Origin: a virus
IMG/VR virus record: IMGVR_UViG_3300045110_000270
Span: 1-22,756 of that record
DNA: 22,756 nt
Direction: 5' to 3' (one strand)
Shown here in pieces: positions 14,080 through 20,671 of the stretch; within the stretch, counting starts at the first letter, position 1; every line of letters begins with the position of its first letter. The notes under the pieces are model-generated. The model saw nothing but the letters and a program-made list of their open reading frames with translations, had not been told where the DNA came from and did no database searches. The position numbers were made by a program, and so were the translations under genes.

Positions 14080-15095
14080 CCGGATCGGCGCTCGCCATCT
14101 ACACCCCGCAGGAACAGGTCCAACTGGCCTCGGAGGTCTGGCCGCTAGCCAACCGGCTCGCCGAGACCGAGTTCGTCCCCAAGCCATTGCGAGGCCGTCC
14201 CGAAGCGGTGATGGCATGCATGCTCAAAGGCACCGAGCTCGGCATCCCGCTGATGCAGTCGCTATCGCAGATCCACGTCATCGAGGGCCGCCCGACAATG
14301 AGCTCGGAACTGATGCGCGCCGTCGTCCAGTCACGTGGCCACGAGATCATCGTCGAGGAATCGACGTCGACGCGCTGCATCATCAAGGGCCGCCGCAACG
14401 GGGCCACCGAGTGGCAGCGGTTCACGTTCACCAAAGATGACGCCGAGCGCGCCGGGGTGCTCGGCAAGGACAACTGGAAAAAGTGGCCCGGGGCGATGCT
14501 GCTCGCCCGGGCCTCGAGCCTGCTGTGCCGCGCCGTGTTCGCCGACTGCCTGGCCGGGATCTCGTACACCGTCGAGGAACTGAACGACGGCTGGGACACC
14601 ATCGAGCCCGACGTCGCCGCGGTGATCGTCGACGAGCTCAACCCGCCGGCGCCGGCCACCGCCGCCCGCACGACCAAGGCACGCAAGCCGAGGACCCGAC
14701 CGGCGCGTCGCACCAGCGAACCGCCGGCCGTCCCGCCCTCGCTGCGACCCGTCCCTCCGCTGCCGGGCGAAGACGATATTACCGACGCCGAGATCGTCGA
14801 ACCGCAGCCGGCCACGACCACCGATCACAGCACGCCGCTGCCGGGCCCGGCGCAGATCGCCATCGCCCTCAAAGCGCACGGCGTGACGACGTCGGAGGAT
14901 CGCGGCCGCGCTGTACGCCAGCTCGTCGGCCGCCACGTCACCTCGAGCAAGGAACTGACCGTCGACGAGATCACCGCCGTGCTCGTCGCCCTCAACGACC
15001 TCGGCGACGGCGTGCCGTTCCCGTTCATCACCGACGAATCGCCGAGCGAGCCCTCGTTGCCGCTCGAGCCAGAAGGAGGACCCACCGATGACTGA
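14076..15095 (+). CDS. recT: RecT-family single-strand annealing protein
   Basis: A 339-residue protein. Residues about 30-170 carry the RecT core: 'PKPLRGRPEAVMACMLKGTELGIPLMQS', 'IHVIEGRPTMSSELMRAVV', a 'W..WP..ML..R' region ('NWKKWPGAMLLARASS') and 'GISYTVEEL'. RecT anneals complementary single strands and drives phage recombination. Residues about 180-290 are a Pro/Ala/Arg/Thr-rich linker, and residues about 290-339 a small extra domain, so this protein is longer than the usual RecT (about 270). The start overlaps the membrane peptide stop. Confidence 0.9.
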   Translation: MTGSALAIYTPQEQVQLASEVWPLANRLAETEFVPKPLRGRPEAVMACMLKGTELGIPLMQSLSQIHVIEGRPTMSSELMRAVVQSRGHEIIVEESTSTRCIIKGRRNGATEWQRFTFTKDDAERAGVLGKDNWKKWPGAMLLARASSLLCRAVFADCLAGISYTVEELNDGWDTIEPDVAAVIVDELNPPAPATAARTTKARKPRTRPARRTSEPPAVPPSLRPVPPLPGEDDITDAEIVEPQPATTTDHSTPLPGPAQIAIALKAHGVTTSEDRGRAVRQLVGRHVTSSKELTVDEITAVLVALNDLGDGVPFPFITDESPSEPSLPLEPEGGPTDD

Positions 15096-15474
15096 CACAA
15101 CCCTGAGCTACACCGGCCAGCTGATCGTCGAGGTCTGCTGGTGCGGGATCCATCATGGAGTGCCGAGCGAGCTCGTCGAGATGCAACGCCGCCAGTTCCG
15201 CGACGGTGAGAAGCAGACCGTCATCTACTGCCCGCTCGGCCACGCCTGGAGCAATGCCGGCGAGGGCCAGGCGGTCCGGTTGCAGCGCGAGCTCGAGGAG
15301 ACCAAGACCCAACTCGTCGCCACCCGAGACCAGCTGCAAGCGGCCGAACGAGAAGCCGCCCGCGCGAAAAAGCGCGCGGCCCGGGGGATCTGCCCCTGCT
15401 GCAAACGGTCGTTCGTGAACGTCGCCCGCCACGTGGCCGGCCAACACCCCACCTACGTCAAGGAGAACCGATGA
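15088..15474 (+). CDS. Zinc-finger and coiled-coil protein
   Basis: A 128-residue protein with a strong ribosome site (AGAAGGAGGA, 15071-15080), overlapping RecT by eight bases. An N-terminal Cys/His cluster (Cys17, Cys19, His22/23, Cys48, His52), a predicted coiled coil (about 60-99, Glu/Gln/Lys/Arg rich) and a C-terminal C2H2-like finger ('CPCCKRSFVNVARHVAGQH': Cys102, Cys105, His115, His120) suggest a DNA-binding homodimer. Proteins of this build are common in actinobacteriophage early operons, without a known function. Confidence 0.75.
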   Translation: MTDTTLSYTGQLIVEVCWCGIHHGVPSELVEMQRRQFRDGEKQTVIYCPLGHAWSNAGEGQAVRLQRELEETKTQLVATRDQLQAAEREAARAKKRAARGICPCCKRSFVNVARHVAGQHPTYVKENR

Positions 15475-15761
15475 GCGTCACAGTCCGTGCCAAGCTGCCC
15501 AAGGGCGACACCAACGGTCTCGCCCACCTCGAGGGATCGCTGGCCAGCGATCCCGATGCCGTCCTCGTCGTCGTCGGTCTGCTGCGTGCCGACACCATCG
15601 AGGAACGACCTCACGACGAGGACGATCCGCGGTGCGTCAAGACCGTGCTGCTGCACCTCGAGGCAGTCAACGGTGTCGACGGTGAGAAGGTCGACACGCT
15701 GCTCCGCAAGGTGTACGAGCAGCGCACCGGCAAGATCGTGCTGCCATTCGAGGGCGAATGA
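15471..15761 (+). CDS. Small protein of unknown function
   Basis: A 96-residue protein overlapping the zinc-finger gene (ATGA), with AAGGAG five bases before the start. A beta-rich N-terminus ('SVTVRAKLPKGDTNG'), an acidic middle and a C-terminal helix ('GEKVDTLLRKVYEQRTGK') are visible; there is no membrane segment or signal. The family is not recognised. It is followed without gap by the transglycosylase. Confidence 0.7.
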   Translation: MSVTVRAKLPKGDTNGLAHLEGSLASDPDAVLVVVGLLRADTIEERPHDEDDPRCVKTVLLHLEAVNGVDGEKVDTLLRKVYEQRTGKIVLPFEGE

Positions 15762-16480
15762 TTCGAGAGCCACCGCACCCACCGGCCTCGACGCCAGAGC
15801 CGCAGGCACGCTCCTCACTCCGGCGTGCGCTGCGGCCGGCGGCGGCCGCGATGATGATCGCGACCGCGATGGTCACCATCGCCGTCCCTCCAGCGACCAC
15901 CGCGGTCAACGCCCAGACCCGACCGGCCGCCACAATACGGCACACCCAAGGCGCCACAACGCGACAGGTCGACGTCGACCAAACCTTGCGCGCTCTCGAT
16001 CGACTGCATGCCTTCGGGTACACGATCAACACCCCGGCCCGCGCCGAGCGCGCCATCCGCCACTGGCAACGCGCCAACGGACTCACCATCGACGGCATCG
16101 TCGGGCCCGAAGTGCTCGCTTCACTCGGTCTCGATCGGTTGCCCCCGACAGCGTCGGTGCCGGCGGTGCGTTTGGATCCACCGCCGGCACCCGCTGCCGA
16201 TGCCGGAATGCCAGAAACAATCGAGCAGATCATCCGCGACGTGTGGCCCGACGACCTCGAGGACCACGCCCTGGCGATCGCCACCCGCGAAAGCCGACTC
16301 CAACCGACCGCCCGCAACGCCTGCTGCTACGGACTGTTCCAGATCCACTGGCGAGCCCACCGCGACTGGCTCGCGACGATCGGCGTCACCAGTTCCATAC
16401 AACTGCTCGACGCCGGCACCAACGCCCGCGCCGCGTTCGCCCTCTTCCAGCTCGACGGCTGGGCTCCCTGGTCACTGTGA
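15758..16480 (+). CDS. Secreted peptidoglycan-binding lytic transglycosylase
   Basis: A 240-residue protein. A basic N-terminus (RR at 22-23, 27) and a hydrophobic run (about 28-45) ending near 'AVNA' look like a signal peptide or anchor. Residues about 70-126 match a peptidoglycan-binding domain ('AIRHWQRANGLTIDGIVGPEVLASLG'). Residues about 155-240 resemble a transglycosylase SLT domain: Glu178 in 'ATRESRLQPTARN' as the likely catalytic acid, 'GLFQIHW' and 'NARAAFALFQLDGWAPWSL'. Such an enzyme belongs to lysis or entry, so a place between RecT and the replication gene is surprising. It overlaps its upstream neighbour (ATGA) and clearly belongs to the operon. Confidence 0.8.
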   Translation: MIREPPHPPASTPEPQARSSLRRALRPAAAAMMIATAMVTIAVPPATTAVNAQTRPAATIRHTQGATTRQVDVDQTLRALDRLHAFGYTINTPARAERAIRHWQRANGLTIDGIVGPEVLASLGLDRLPPTASVPAVRLDPPPAPAADAGMPETIEQIIRDVWPDDLEDHALAIATRESRLQPTARNACCYGLFQIHWRAHRDWLATIGVTSSIQLLDAGTNARAAFALFQLDGWAPWSL

Positions 16481-16490
16481 CCTTGTCGCC

Positions 16491-17147
16491 ATGCCGTTCT
16501 TCCGCGTCGATGACCAGTTCCACAACTCCCCGACAGTGCTGCAGGCTGGCAATGCCGCGGTTGGGCTGTGGGTGCGGTGCGGCGCCTACTCAGCCAACTA
16601 CCTGCTCGACGGGTTCGTGCCGATCGACGTCGCCCTCGCCTATGGGACACGTCGCGAGATCGACCGAGCCATCGACGCCGGCCTCTGGGCGCACGTCGCC
16701 CCGGGCGGACTCTTGATCCCGTGGGCCGAGCAGTACTCGGCAGATCAAGTCCGCGCCCAACGTGCATCTACCGCCGAGCGTCAACGGAAATGGAAGGAGG
16801 CACACGGAAACGATGCCGCTAACGGCGTTAGCAGACGGCCCCCAAAGCCCAAGCCCAAGCCCTCTGTGAACGAGCAAGCAGCAGCAGCAGACGTGCGCGA
16901 CATCAACGGCTGGCCCGCTGCTGCTGCTGTTCTCGAAGCAATCGATCTGTTCATCGCTCACAAAGTCGACCGTGACCAGCCACGACGACCCGACGCCTAC
17001 AGGCGCAAGCTGCGCGATGAGATCCCGGGCGAGTACCACGACGCGCTCAACGAGTACTCGACCGCGCACCCAACCGCGACACGAAACGACATCGCCCGCG
17101 CTGTGTTCGGCTTGTCAGTCGTCGACATCCGAAAGGCCACCCGATGA
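16491..17147 (+). CDS. Replication initiator-like winged-helix protein
   Basis: A 218-residue protein resembling the phage replication proteins of Actinobacteria: 'MPFFRVDDQFHNSPTVLQAGNAAVGLWVRCGAYSA' and 'YLLDGFVPIDVALAYG' at residues 1-55 form a winged-helix domain; residues about 95-125 are a Lys/Pro linker ('PKPKPKPS'); the C-terminal part is helical, as in DnaD-like or replisome organisers. ATG 16491 is the only start in this frame nearby and lies 11 bases after the transglycosylase stop, without a clear ribosome site. The gene body contains a striking set of repeats that may be the origin. Confidence 0.8.
   Translation: MPFFRVDDQFHNSPTVLQAGNAAVGLWVRCGAYSANYLLDGFVPIDVALAYGTRREIDRAIDAGLWAHVAPGGLLIPWAEQYSADQVRAQRASTAERQRKWKEAHGNDAANGVSRRPPKPKPKPSVNEQAAAADVRDINGWPAAAAVLEAIDLFIAHKVDRDQPRRPDAYRRKLRDEIPGEYHDALNEYSTAHPTATRNDIARAVFGLSVVDIRKATR
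16818..16929 (+). other. Candidate replication origin inside the initiator gene
   Basis: Within 112 bases the initiator gene holds a perfect 15-base palindrome (GCTAACG-G-CGTTAGC, 16818-16832), three tandem copies of the six-base unit AGCCCA (about 16845-16862, encoding Pro-Lys repeats), and a 12-bp inverted repeat made of CAG and CTG triplets (16879-16890 and 16918-16929). Both triplet arms encode Ala-Ala-Ala-Ala yet use GCA codons in one arm and GCT in the other, so the inverted repeat is not forced by the protein. Origins lie inside the initiator gene in lambda and many other phages. This is inference. Confidence 0.35.
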
Positions 17148-17680
17148 CGCCCGATGACGCTGAGGAGTACACCGCCTCGCTCGGTCAGATCGTCGCCGGC
17201 AGCTGGCGGCAGGTCGCCTGGGCTGACCGCCAGGGCATCCCCGCCGCGCTCGGCCTGACGACGCGGGAGTGGGTCGAGCGGCGGCTCGGCGGCTACGTGC
17301 GGCTCGCCATCCCCGAGCGTCGGGAGGCCGTCGCCGAGCTCACCGAGGAGGGACTGAGCCAGCGCGAGGTCGCCAACGTTCTGGGCGTCGACCAAGCCAC
17401 GGTGCAGCGTGATGCATTTGCATCACGATCCGAGGAAGAGCAGCCGGAGCAGCTTCGCGCCGATGCAGTTGCATCGCCCGAGGACCTCGAGGAGCGTCGC
17501 CGCGAGAGGGAGCGCACCGAGGCGATCGCCCGGCAGGTCAATCGGCTCCGCAACGTGATCGACGGCTGGCCGACGATCTCCAACCTTCACACCAGTCCGC
17601 TACGCACCGAGGTGCTGGCGGCTCTTGCCACCGATGAGCGACGGCTCATCCTCACCATCGAGGAGACCACCCATGCCTGA
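17144..17680 (+). CDS. HTH regulatory or partition-like DNA-binding protein
   Basis: A 178-residue protein. A helix-turn-helix at about residues 70-90 ('LSQREVANVLGVDQATVQRD') is followed by a charged linker (about 91-130) and a helical C-terminus. The linker holds two repeats, 'DAFAS' (90-94) and 'DAVAS' (107-111), whose DNA is a near-identical 14-base palindrome each time. ATG 17144 overlaps the previous stop (ATGA), with GAAAGG upstream; a 10-base tandem repeat (CCGATGACGC) surrounds the start. Proteins with this HTH in actinobacteriophages are annotated only as DNA-binding. It may bind its own gene and the site at 20575. Confidence 0.75.
   Translation: MTPDDAEEYTASLGQIVAGSWRQVAWADRQGIPAALGLTTREWVERRLGGYVRLAIPERREAVAELTEEGLSQREVANVLGVDQATVQRDAFASRSEEEQPEQLRADAVASPEDLEERRRERERTEAIARQVNRLRNVIDGWPTISNLHTSPLRTEVLAALATDERRLILTIEETTHA
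17411..17424. promoter_or_regulatory. TGCA-N2-TGCA dyad, site 1 (inside the HTH gene)
   Basis: GATGCA-TT-TGCATC, a perfect dyad apart from the centre. It uses codons rare in this GC-rich genome (GCA, TTT, TCA), which suggests selection on the DNA and not on the protein. A near-identical copy lies 51 bases downstream and a third ahead of the portal gene. Confidence 0.55.
17462..17475. promoter_or_regulatory. TGCA-N2-TGCA dyad, site 2 (inside the HTH gene)
   Basis: GATGCA-GT-TGCATC, the same dyad as site 1 with one central base changed, in the same reading frame and 51 bases further on (17 codons, about five helical turns), so both sites would face the same side of the DNA. Confidence 0.55.
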
Positions 17681-18233
17681 CGATCAAACCCTCAACGTGC
17701 TGTGCGACCACTTGCTCCGACAGTTTCGGCCCGACCGCTTCGTCGTGAGCGGCGAGGAGGAGATCACCGACGAGGATGTCATCACCAACAGCTGGCTCGA
17801 TGAGGTCGCCGCCGAGCTCGAGCGCGAGATCAGGGTCGAAGATCTGCAGCGCGTCGTCAACCGACAGCTCCGCAGGCTGGTCGCAACTCGAGAGGGCATC
17901 GCCTGCAAGCGCGTCAACGCGATGTTGCGCGACTACCACGACCGCCCGACACTCCATGATCCACGTGACCCTGAGTGGATCGGTCCGCTCCTCGACGACC
18001 CGATCTCCGTGGTCACTCGATCGAACCTCGACGGCCGGACGAAGATCCTCTACGAGCATGTTGCACTCCGAGCAGCCAGCTCCGACGACCTTCGCAGGTT
18101 CGCCATCGAGGAGCGTCGCCGTGCAGCACGCGACTTCGCATCGCGCGAGAGCAGCTGCGCTGGCGCCGAGGAGTTGGCCGATGACATGGACGCCGCCCGA
18201 GTCGCCCTCGCTGGCGAGTACCTGGCACCGTGA
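17673..18233 (+). CDS. Protein of unknown function
   Basis: A 186-residue acidic and helical protein overlapping the HTH gene by eight bases. The N-terminus ('LNVLCDHLLRQF') and the Arg/Glu-rich middle ('LEREIRVEDLQRVVNRQLRRLVATREG') suggest helical packing. It has no signal, membrane segment or clear motif. It lies between the HTH protein and the loader-like protein, so a role in replication or packaging (including an unrecognised small terminase) is possible but unsupported by any motif. Confidence 0.7.
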   Translation: MPDDQTLNVLCDHLLRQFRPDRFVVSGEEEITDEDVITNSWLDEVAAELEREIRVEDLQRVVNRQLRRLVATREGIACKRVNAMLRDYHDRPTLHDPRDPEWIGPLLDDPISVVTRSNLDGRTKILYEHVALRAASSDDLRRFAIEERRRAARDFASRESSCAGAEELADDMDAARVALAGEYLAP

Positions 18234-18637
18234 CCGGAGAGCAGGCCGCCGACATCATCGTCCGACTCGACGCGGGATGGCCCGACCGGTGGGACGCCAC
18301 CAAGGTCGACCTCTGGCTCGAGATGCTCCAGGAGCTCGACTTCGACGACACCTTCGAAGCCGTCACCGAGCTGTTCCGGATCAGCGAGAAACTGCCGACG
18401 TTCGCCACACTGCGGACCCGCGTCGAGATGGCCGACCGTCGCCGCCACCCCGGCCTGCCCGCGTCACCGTGCCTGCGCTGCAAGCATCAGCCGGCCGAGG
18501 TCGGGCGCACCCGGTGCGCGCCGTGCCAGCTGATCGTCGACGACGAGGTTGCTCGAGGGGTGGTGTCGCCGGCGATGGCGGGTGCGATCGCTGCTGCTCA
18601 TCGGTCACGGCGGGCCAAGACCGAGGTGGTGGAGTGA
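18230..18637 (+). CDS. Helicase loader/inhibitor-like protein (G40P loader family)
   Basis: A 135-residue protein starting at a GTG overlapping the previous stop. Residues about 5-65 match the small helical domain of helicase loaders and inhibitors of the SPP1 gp39 (G40P loader) type: 'AADIIVRLDAGWPDRWDATKVDLWLEMLQELDFDDTFEAVTELFRISEKLPTFATLRTRV'-like, with the 'LPT.A.LR' motif typical of these proteins. The C-terminus adds a Cys cluster ('CLRCKH...CAPC') that could bind zinc. It would recruit the host helicase to phage DNA, which fits the absence of a phage helicase. Confidence 0.7.
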   Translation: MTGEQAADIIVRLDAGWPDRWDATKVDLWLEMLQELDFDDTFEAVTELFRISEKLPTFATLRTRVEMADRRRHPGLPASPCLRCKHQPAEVGRTRCAPCQLIVDDEVARGVVSPAMAGAIAAAHRSRRAKTEVVE

Positions 18638-18703
18638 CGTCTCGTGGGGCGCGCGAGACGGGTCGGTTTTTTTGGTGGAACTTCCCCCGGGATGTCGTCC
18701 CGG
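18638..18703 (+). terminator. Tandem hairpins with T-run ending the early operon
   Basis: Directly after the loader-like stop, CGTCTCG (18638-18644) and CGAGACG (18654-18660) form a seven-pair stem; a run of seven T follows six bases later (18667-18673). A second stem, CCGGGA (18687-18692) with TCCCGG (18698-18703), comes right after. The T-run after a GC stem is the best intrinsic terminator in the genome, though the six-base spacer is long. The 150-base gap is also the natural place for a cos site just before the terminase. Confidence 0.55.
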
Positions 18704-18787
18704 CGCCTCTCTCTCCCTGGATGCAATTCGGGCTGATTCGGGCCGGATCCTGGCCGATCGTCGCCGTCCGCCGCGGATCGGGGCGCA

Positions 18788-20557
18788 ATGCCGCGGACCG
18801 GTAGCCCGTACGGTCCGCAGTATCAGCGGCGCCGGCGCCGGCTGCTGGGGCGGCCGTGTGAGCTGCGGCTGGTGTGCAGCGGTGCGCCGGCGACCGAGGT
18901 TGATCATGTTCCGCCGCTGTCGCGGCATCGCCATGTCGAGGGGTCGGGGTGTTGTCGGGAGCGGCCGGCATGCGGTCCGTGTCAGCGCCGCCAGGCCGTC
19001 AACCTGGCCAACGAGACCCGCGGCCGGCGCGGCCGTGTCGTCGACGAGCTCCTCGAGATGCCGGAGCCGGTCGGGTTCGATGTCGACGACTCGATGTGGG
19101 ATGTGGCGCCGTGGTTGGATGATCTGCGGGAGGTGCCGGCCGATGCGGTGTGGCCGCGGTTGATGACCGCGCCGCACCCTCGCGCTGTCGACTCGTTGGG
19201 TGTTGAGTTCGAGTGGTGGTGCCGCACCCATCGGCAGATCACGTTGCGGTGGTGGCAGCGGCTCGTCGCGCGCCGGCTGCTCGAGGTCGACGTCGAGGGC
19301 CGGCTGGTGTGGCTGGTGTTGATCTTGACGTTGGCCCGCCAGCTCGGCAAGTCGTGGCTGCTGTGGTTGATCTTGTCGTGGCGGCTGCATCAGGGGGAGC
19401 GGTTCGGGCGGCCGCAGCGGCTGGTGCACATGTCGATCCAGATGTCGCAGGTCCGTGATGTGATGGCCCGCGAGCTCGGCTTCGCGGATGCGCGCCCGGA
19501 TCTGTATGCGACGTTGGACAACAACAACGACACGTCGATCGAGTGGCTGCGCGACGGGTCGAAGTGGGTGCGGGTGGTGCGCGGCACCGCGCGGGCCGGC
19601 GGCGCCTACGGCCAGTCGGAGGTCGCGGTCGGTGTCGTCGACGAGGCCTGGTCGATCCCGGCGGCGGTCGTCGACGACGGCCTCGAGCCGACCATCGTCG
19701 AAAGCGAGCAGCCGTGGCTGGTGCTGATGTCGACCGCGCACCGCATGTCGACGGCGCTGATGCTCGACCGGCGCAGCTCGGCGCTCGACGACATGTGGGC
19801 GCCGCAGCTGCCGGTGCTGATCGTCGAGTGGTCGACGCCGCGCTACTACGGCCTCGACGACGTCGACGGGTGGCGGCTGGCGTCACCGGTGTGGTCCGGG
19901 CAACGCGAGCAGCTGATCGGCATGCGCGTCCAACGGGCGCTTTCCGGGTTCGCGTCGGAGGATCCGAACGAACCGGACCCGGTCGAGTCGGTGCGCGCCC
20001 AGTGGCTGAATCAATGGCCGATCAAGCTGACCGTTCAGGGCAAGGTCGAAGCGTTGCTCGGCGGCGACCGGTGGGGTGGGTTGACGTCGCACGGCGAGAT
20101 CCCGCGGCGGGTGTGGGTCGCGGTCGCGGACAACTTTGGGCGCGGCGCCGGCGTCGTCGCGGTGGCCGACATCGGCGGTGACCGGTTCGAGGTCGACGGG
20201 TGGACGTGCCCGGATCGTGTCGCGGCGCTGGCCGCGGCCCGGTTGACGGTGCGCACGTTGGGTGTGCCCGGGCGGATCGTTGTCGAGCCGGCGTTGGCGA
20301 CGGTGGCGCCTCGAGCAGACAAGGCCAAACCAGAGGATGTGCGCTTCGGGCTGCCGTTGCTGCGCGAGCTCGTCGACTCCGGGCGGGTGGTGCACGACTC
20401 GACACCGGAGCTCGATGTGCAGCTCGCCGAGTGCCGTGTCCGCGCCGTGCAGGGCGGCCTGGCGTTGGCGTCCCCGGCCCGCTCGGATCTGGTCCGGGCG
20501 GCGGCGTTGGCGACCCGGGCCGCGGTGGTTCACCGGCCACAGCCCGGCATCCACTGA
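18788..20557 (+). CDS. HNH endonuclease fused to terminase large subunit
   Basis: A 589-residue protein joining two usually separate packaging proteins. Residues about 15-75 form an HNH nuclease: Cys24, Cys30, Asp39-His40 ('TEVDHVPPLS'), Cys62-x2-Cys65 and Asn72, the C-C-DH-CxxC-N order of phage HNH proteins found next to terminases. Residues about 130-589 are TerL: ATPase with Walker A-like 'ARQLGKSW' (Lys187), Walker B 'VGVVDE' (Asp285, Glu286) and motif III 'MSTAH' (314-318), then an RNase H-like nuclease beginning near 'VVAVADIGGD' (Asp461). The reading frame is unbroken across the junction (about residues 80-130). ATG 18788 has only a weak ribosome site. Confidence 0.9.
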   Translation: MPRTGSPYGPQYQRRRRRLLGRPCELRLVCSGAPATEVDHVPPLSRHRHVEGSGCCRERPACGPCQRRQAVNLANETRGRRGRVVDELLEMPEPVGFDVDDSMWDVAPWLDDLREVPADAVWPRLMTAPHPRAVDSLGVEFEWWCRTHRQITLRWWQRLVARRLLEVDVEGRLVWLVLILTLARQLGKSWLLWLILSWRLHQGERFGRPQRLVHMSIQMSQVRDVMARELGFADARPDLYATLDNNNDTSIEWLRDGSKWVRVVRGTARAGGAYGQSEVAVGVVDEAWSIPAAVVDDGLEPTIVESEQPWLVLMSTAHRMSTALMLDRRSSALDDMWAPQLPVLIVEWSTPRYYGLDDVDGWRLASPVWSGQREQLIGMRVQRALSGFASEDPNEPDPVESVRAQWLNQWPIKLTVQGKVEALLGGDRWGGLTSHGEIPRRVWVAVADNFGRGAGVVAVADIGGDRFEVDGWTCPDRVAALAAARLTVRTLGVPGRIVVEPALATVAPRADKAKPEDVRFGLPLLRELVDSGRVVHDSTPELDVQLAECRVRAVQGGLALASPARSDLVRAAALATRAAVVHRPQPGIH

Positions 20558-20574
20558 ACCCATTCGCGACGGTT

Positions 20575-20588
20575 GTTGCATTTGCAAC
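20575..20588. promoter_or_regulatory. TGCA-N2-TGCA dyad, site 3 (operator candidate before the portal operon)
   Basis: GTTGCA-TT-TGCAAC shares the ten-base core TGCATTTGCA with site 1 inside the HTH gene. It lies in the short gap after the terminase and touches the candidate -10 box at 20589, where a bound protein would block RNA polymerase. In my reading these are the only three full TGCA-N2-TGCA dyads in the window. Confidence 0.55.
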
Positions 20589-20594
20589 TAGTGT
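20589..20594 (+). promoter_or_regulatory. Candidate leaderless promoter (-10 TAGTGT)
   Basis: TAGTGT matches the actinobacterial -10 form TANNNT and ends seven bases before ATG 20602, the spacing expected when the transcript starts at the A of the start codon. No clear -35 box is seen. If real, it would drive portal, protease, capsid and tail genes. Confidence 0.4.
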
Positions 20595-20601
20595 CGCGGC
20601 G

Positions 20602-20667
20602 ATGCATGCCACCCCGGTTGAGCCAGAGCCTGTCGAACCCGACGAGCCCGTCACGCCAGACGACTGA
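20602..20667 (+). CDS. Small acidic peptide of unknown function
   Basis: A 21-residue peptide, MHATPVEPEPVEPDEPVTPDD, made of Pro, Glu, Asp and Val repeats, ending four bases before the portal start. It has no ribosome site, but its ATG has the correct distance from the TAGTGT box for leaderless translation. It may be a short leader that delivers ribosomes to the portal gene, or merely untranslated leader. Confidence 0.35.
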   Translation: MHATPVEPEPVEPDEPVTPDD

Positions 20668-20671
20668 TCTG

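Noticed and set aside
18667-18673. Run of seven T as a slippery frameshift site joining the loader-like gene to the HNH-terminase
   Set aside because: The loader-like gene has already stopped at 18637, and the terminase frame does not extend upstream to the run; a terminator explains it better.
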